Assembly (NCBI RefSeq): GCF_910596095.1
Contig: NC_056540.1
Span: 13,199,001 to 13,263,000, forward strand
Direction of reading: 5' to 3'
Source: Thunnus maccoyii
Taxonomy: Eukaryota > Chordata > Actinopteri > Scombriformes > Scombridae
Length of the DNA: 64,000 nt
The notes under the pieces were generated by a model. That model did not search any database. It saw only the letters and a list, made by a program, of their open reading frames with translations, and was not told the DNA's origin. The translations under genes and the position numbers were made by a program. Positions 50,659 through 64,000 of the stretch are shown here, one piece after another. The stretch's first letter is position 1, and every line of letters starts with the position of its first letter.

Positions 50659-52447
50659 TTTATAACAAATAATCAAAGCTGAAATTATTAAAAATAACCA
50701 GAGTAACAATTTTAAGTGCCATTAAACGAACACCAGAATTGATTTCTGATGTATGTCAAATATTTTGCATTTGTAAGTTTGTTTGTAATTTCCATGTTAT
50801 GGTATGGCATTTGGTATATTACGATTAGTTTCTTGCCACCTAACAGTTGAATATCTTGATTCAGGGATGTACAATATGGTTACCGTCATCAATAAAGAGC
50901 ACAAAACATTGTAAGTACAGATAAGCACAAGTCATCATATACAGGATTTTATGAACTTTTGAGTTAGGTTTATTGGAGTACTGTTTTGTATGCAAGAAAC
51001 AGCAATATTGCATTTCTTGTTTTAAGTACTCTGGCAGCTTTGTTGTCACTATTAATTTGATTTCACAGCACTTTCTTTTAACAGTATGTCCAGAATACAT
51101 ATTAGGCCAGCACAACTATAAAGCCTCTGTGATTAATTTCCAATAACAAGAGGATGAGACACAAAGAAGATTTCAGACAGGAAACAGATGTGTTACTTTT
51201 ATTAAAATACATATAAAACTACTTTGTGTGTTTCTTATATATTTGCTAGATTGCACAATGTATAACAGCACATAGAAAGCAAATTTGTTTATACTGTATC
51301 TGAAAACCTGAATAAAAAGAAAGGATCCTTTGAAACGGGTACATTTTAGCTTTGAGGAGATGAATTATGTAAAACTGGTGGTGTGGACTCAAGTGAGTTT
51401 TTCAGCAGCAGAGTGAATAAAAAACACTGAATCAAACATTAAAAGGTACATTTCAACTTCAGAGCTAATTTCAGAAGTTGTGCAAAATTCTAGTGATAAG
51501 CTTAGTCACTTGCAAGTGGATGGGTATATTTAAAACTATGAGTCACAACAAATGAGATGCAAGTGAGATATGGATCAGTGATGGTGTAAAATACTCTCTG
51601 TGCGTTAAGTACAGTGTGGGTATTCCTTCTCTACAGCTCATTACTGTACAGAGGATAAGACTGTGACTTGGGTCTCTGCTACATTGTCTGCCGTGAGCAG
51701 GTGTGTTTCATACCTGCACGGTTTTAGTGTGAGAATGGGCTCCTGTCAGTCAATATAGTTTAATATGTCATACTTGTCTTTCAGCTGTTTTCATTTTCCA
51801 ACAATGCCACTTACACTTTGACTCTTGCATCAGAACGCCACACATAGCCAACAGAGATCTCCATTTTGCATTACAACAGTTAGAAAATTCAACAAACAAA
51901 CACATCACCATCTAACCAACCAACGCTTTGGACTATGCAATTTACAGAAGTCGCTACTTGACAAAATCTCTGAAATATCTTTGTCCAGAGCATACATTTA
52001 TTTCTGATGGTTTATTATAATTTTTATAGTTCTCTTAACTCAATACATTTCAAATATATATCATCACCTTTTTTTCTCCACAAAACTTTATATTATTTGC
52101 TAAGTAGACACAGCTCAAATTTACATTACATATAAAATATTATACCATAATGACTTATTATATTATGAATATTGATGTGAGGTGATTAGCCCTGTGTCAC
52201 CCAGTCTGTTGTAGGGTTCTTATTCCATTGTGCATTAGTTTGGTGTATCTTTATATTTCAAAACAAGATCCAGGAGGCTACCTCAGGGCCTGTAAACATG
52301 GGATGGAACAGCTGCATTGGAATTTTTACTGAGGATGATTCATTGCACGTTCTGTAAAAAATGTAAACAATAAATAAATAATGAATTTGGATAGAGTAGC
52401 CACCCACATTCAGGGCTGTTTTGATTACATCCCTGCCAGATTTATTC
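50659..52447 (-). other. Probable frmpd3 3' untranslated region and flank
   Basis: No gene is visible. A minus-strand AATAAA lies only two bases after the frmpd3 stop (52441-52446), and several more occur further down, so the true 3' end is uncertain. Confidence 0.35.

Positions 52448-64000
<11,553 letters not shown>

Overview
This window is nuclear DNA from a ray-finned fish, most likely a percomorph teleost. Three things point there: compact vertebrate-type genes with GT-AG introns, proteins that are clearly vertebrate orthologues, and many dispersed repeats of kinds I know from percomorph genomes. I see no bacterial, organellar or viral gene content. Every protein-coding gene I can support lies on the minus strand, so the sequence reads downstream to upstream from left to right.

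Layout. 2.9-3.8 kb: kctd12, an intronless auxiliary subunit of GABA-B receptors. 4.3-6.2 kb: two unassigned minus-strand open frames that look partly coding. 10.5-16.3 kb: znf711, a ZFX/ZFY-family zinc-finger activator whose acidic domain holds an unusual internal amino-acid repeat. 17.8-30.4 kb: slain1, a microtubule plus-end protein with eight coding exons. 30.5-32.3 kb: a block of nested mobile-element debris. 35.3-38.6 kb: a small, divergent beta-thymosin gene. 41.4-42.8 kb: slc25a53, a mitochondrial carrier. 44.6-47.9 kb: prps1, PRPP synthetase, with seven exons giving exactly 318 residues. 52.4-64.0 kb: frmpd3, a FERM/PDZ scaffold; ten 3'-proximal coding exons are present and the PDZ-encoding 5' end lies beyond the right edge.

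For each spliced gene I joined exons by hand from visible GT-AG sites. Reading frame is kept across every junction, and total coding lengths are multiples of three: znf711 2583 nt, slain1 1878 nt, tmsb 144 nt, prps1 957 nt, frmpd3 4746 nt within the window.

The genes do not form a pathway; the link is ancestry. From general knowledge, znf711, TMSB15, SLC25A53, PRPS1 and FRMPD3 map to human Xq21-q22, while KCTD12 and SLAIN1 sit together on human 13q22. Finding both sets interleaved suggests an ancestral linkage group or a retained whole-genome-duplication paralogon. I found no evidence of a wholly new biological system. The best leads are the znf711 acidic repeat, the two unassigned frames near 4.3 and 6 kb, a 160-bp direct duplication either side of slc25a53, and a predicted Slain1 protein without the usual EB-binding motifs.
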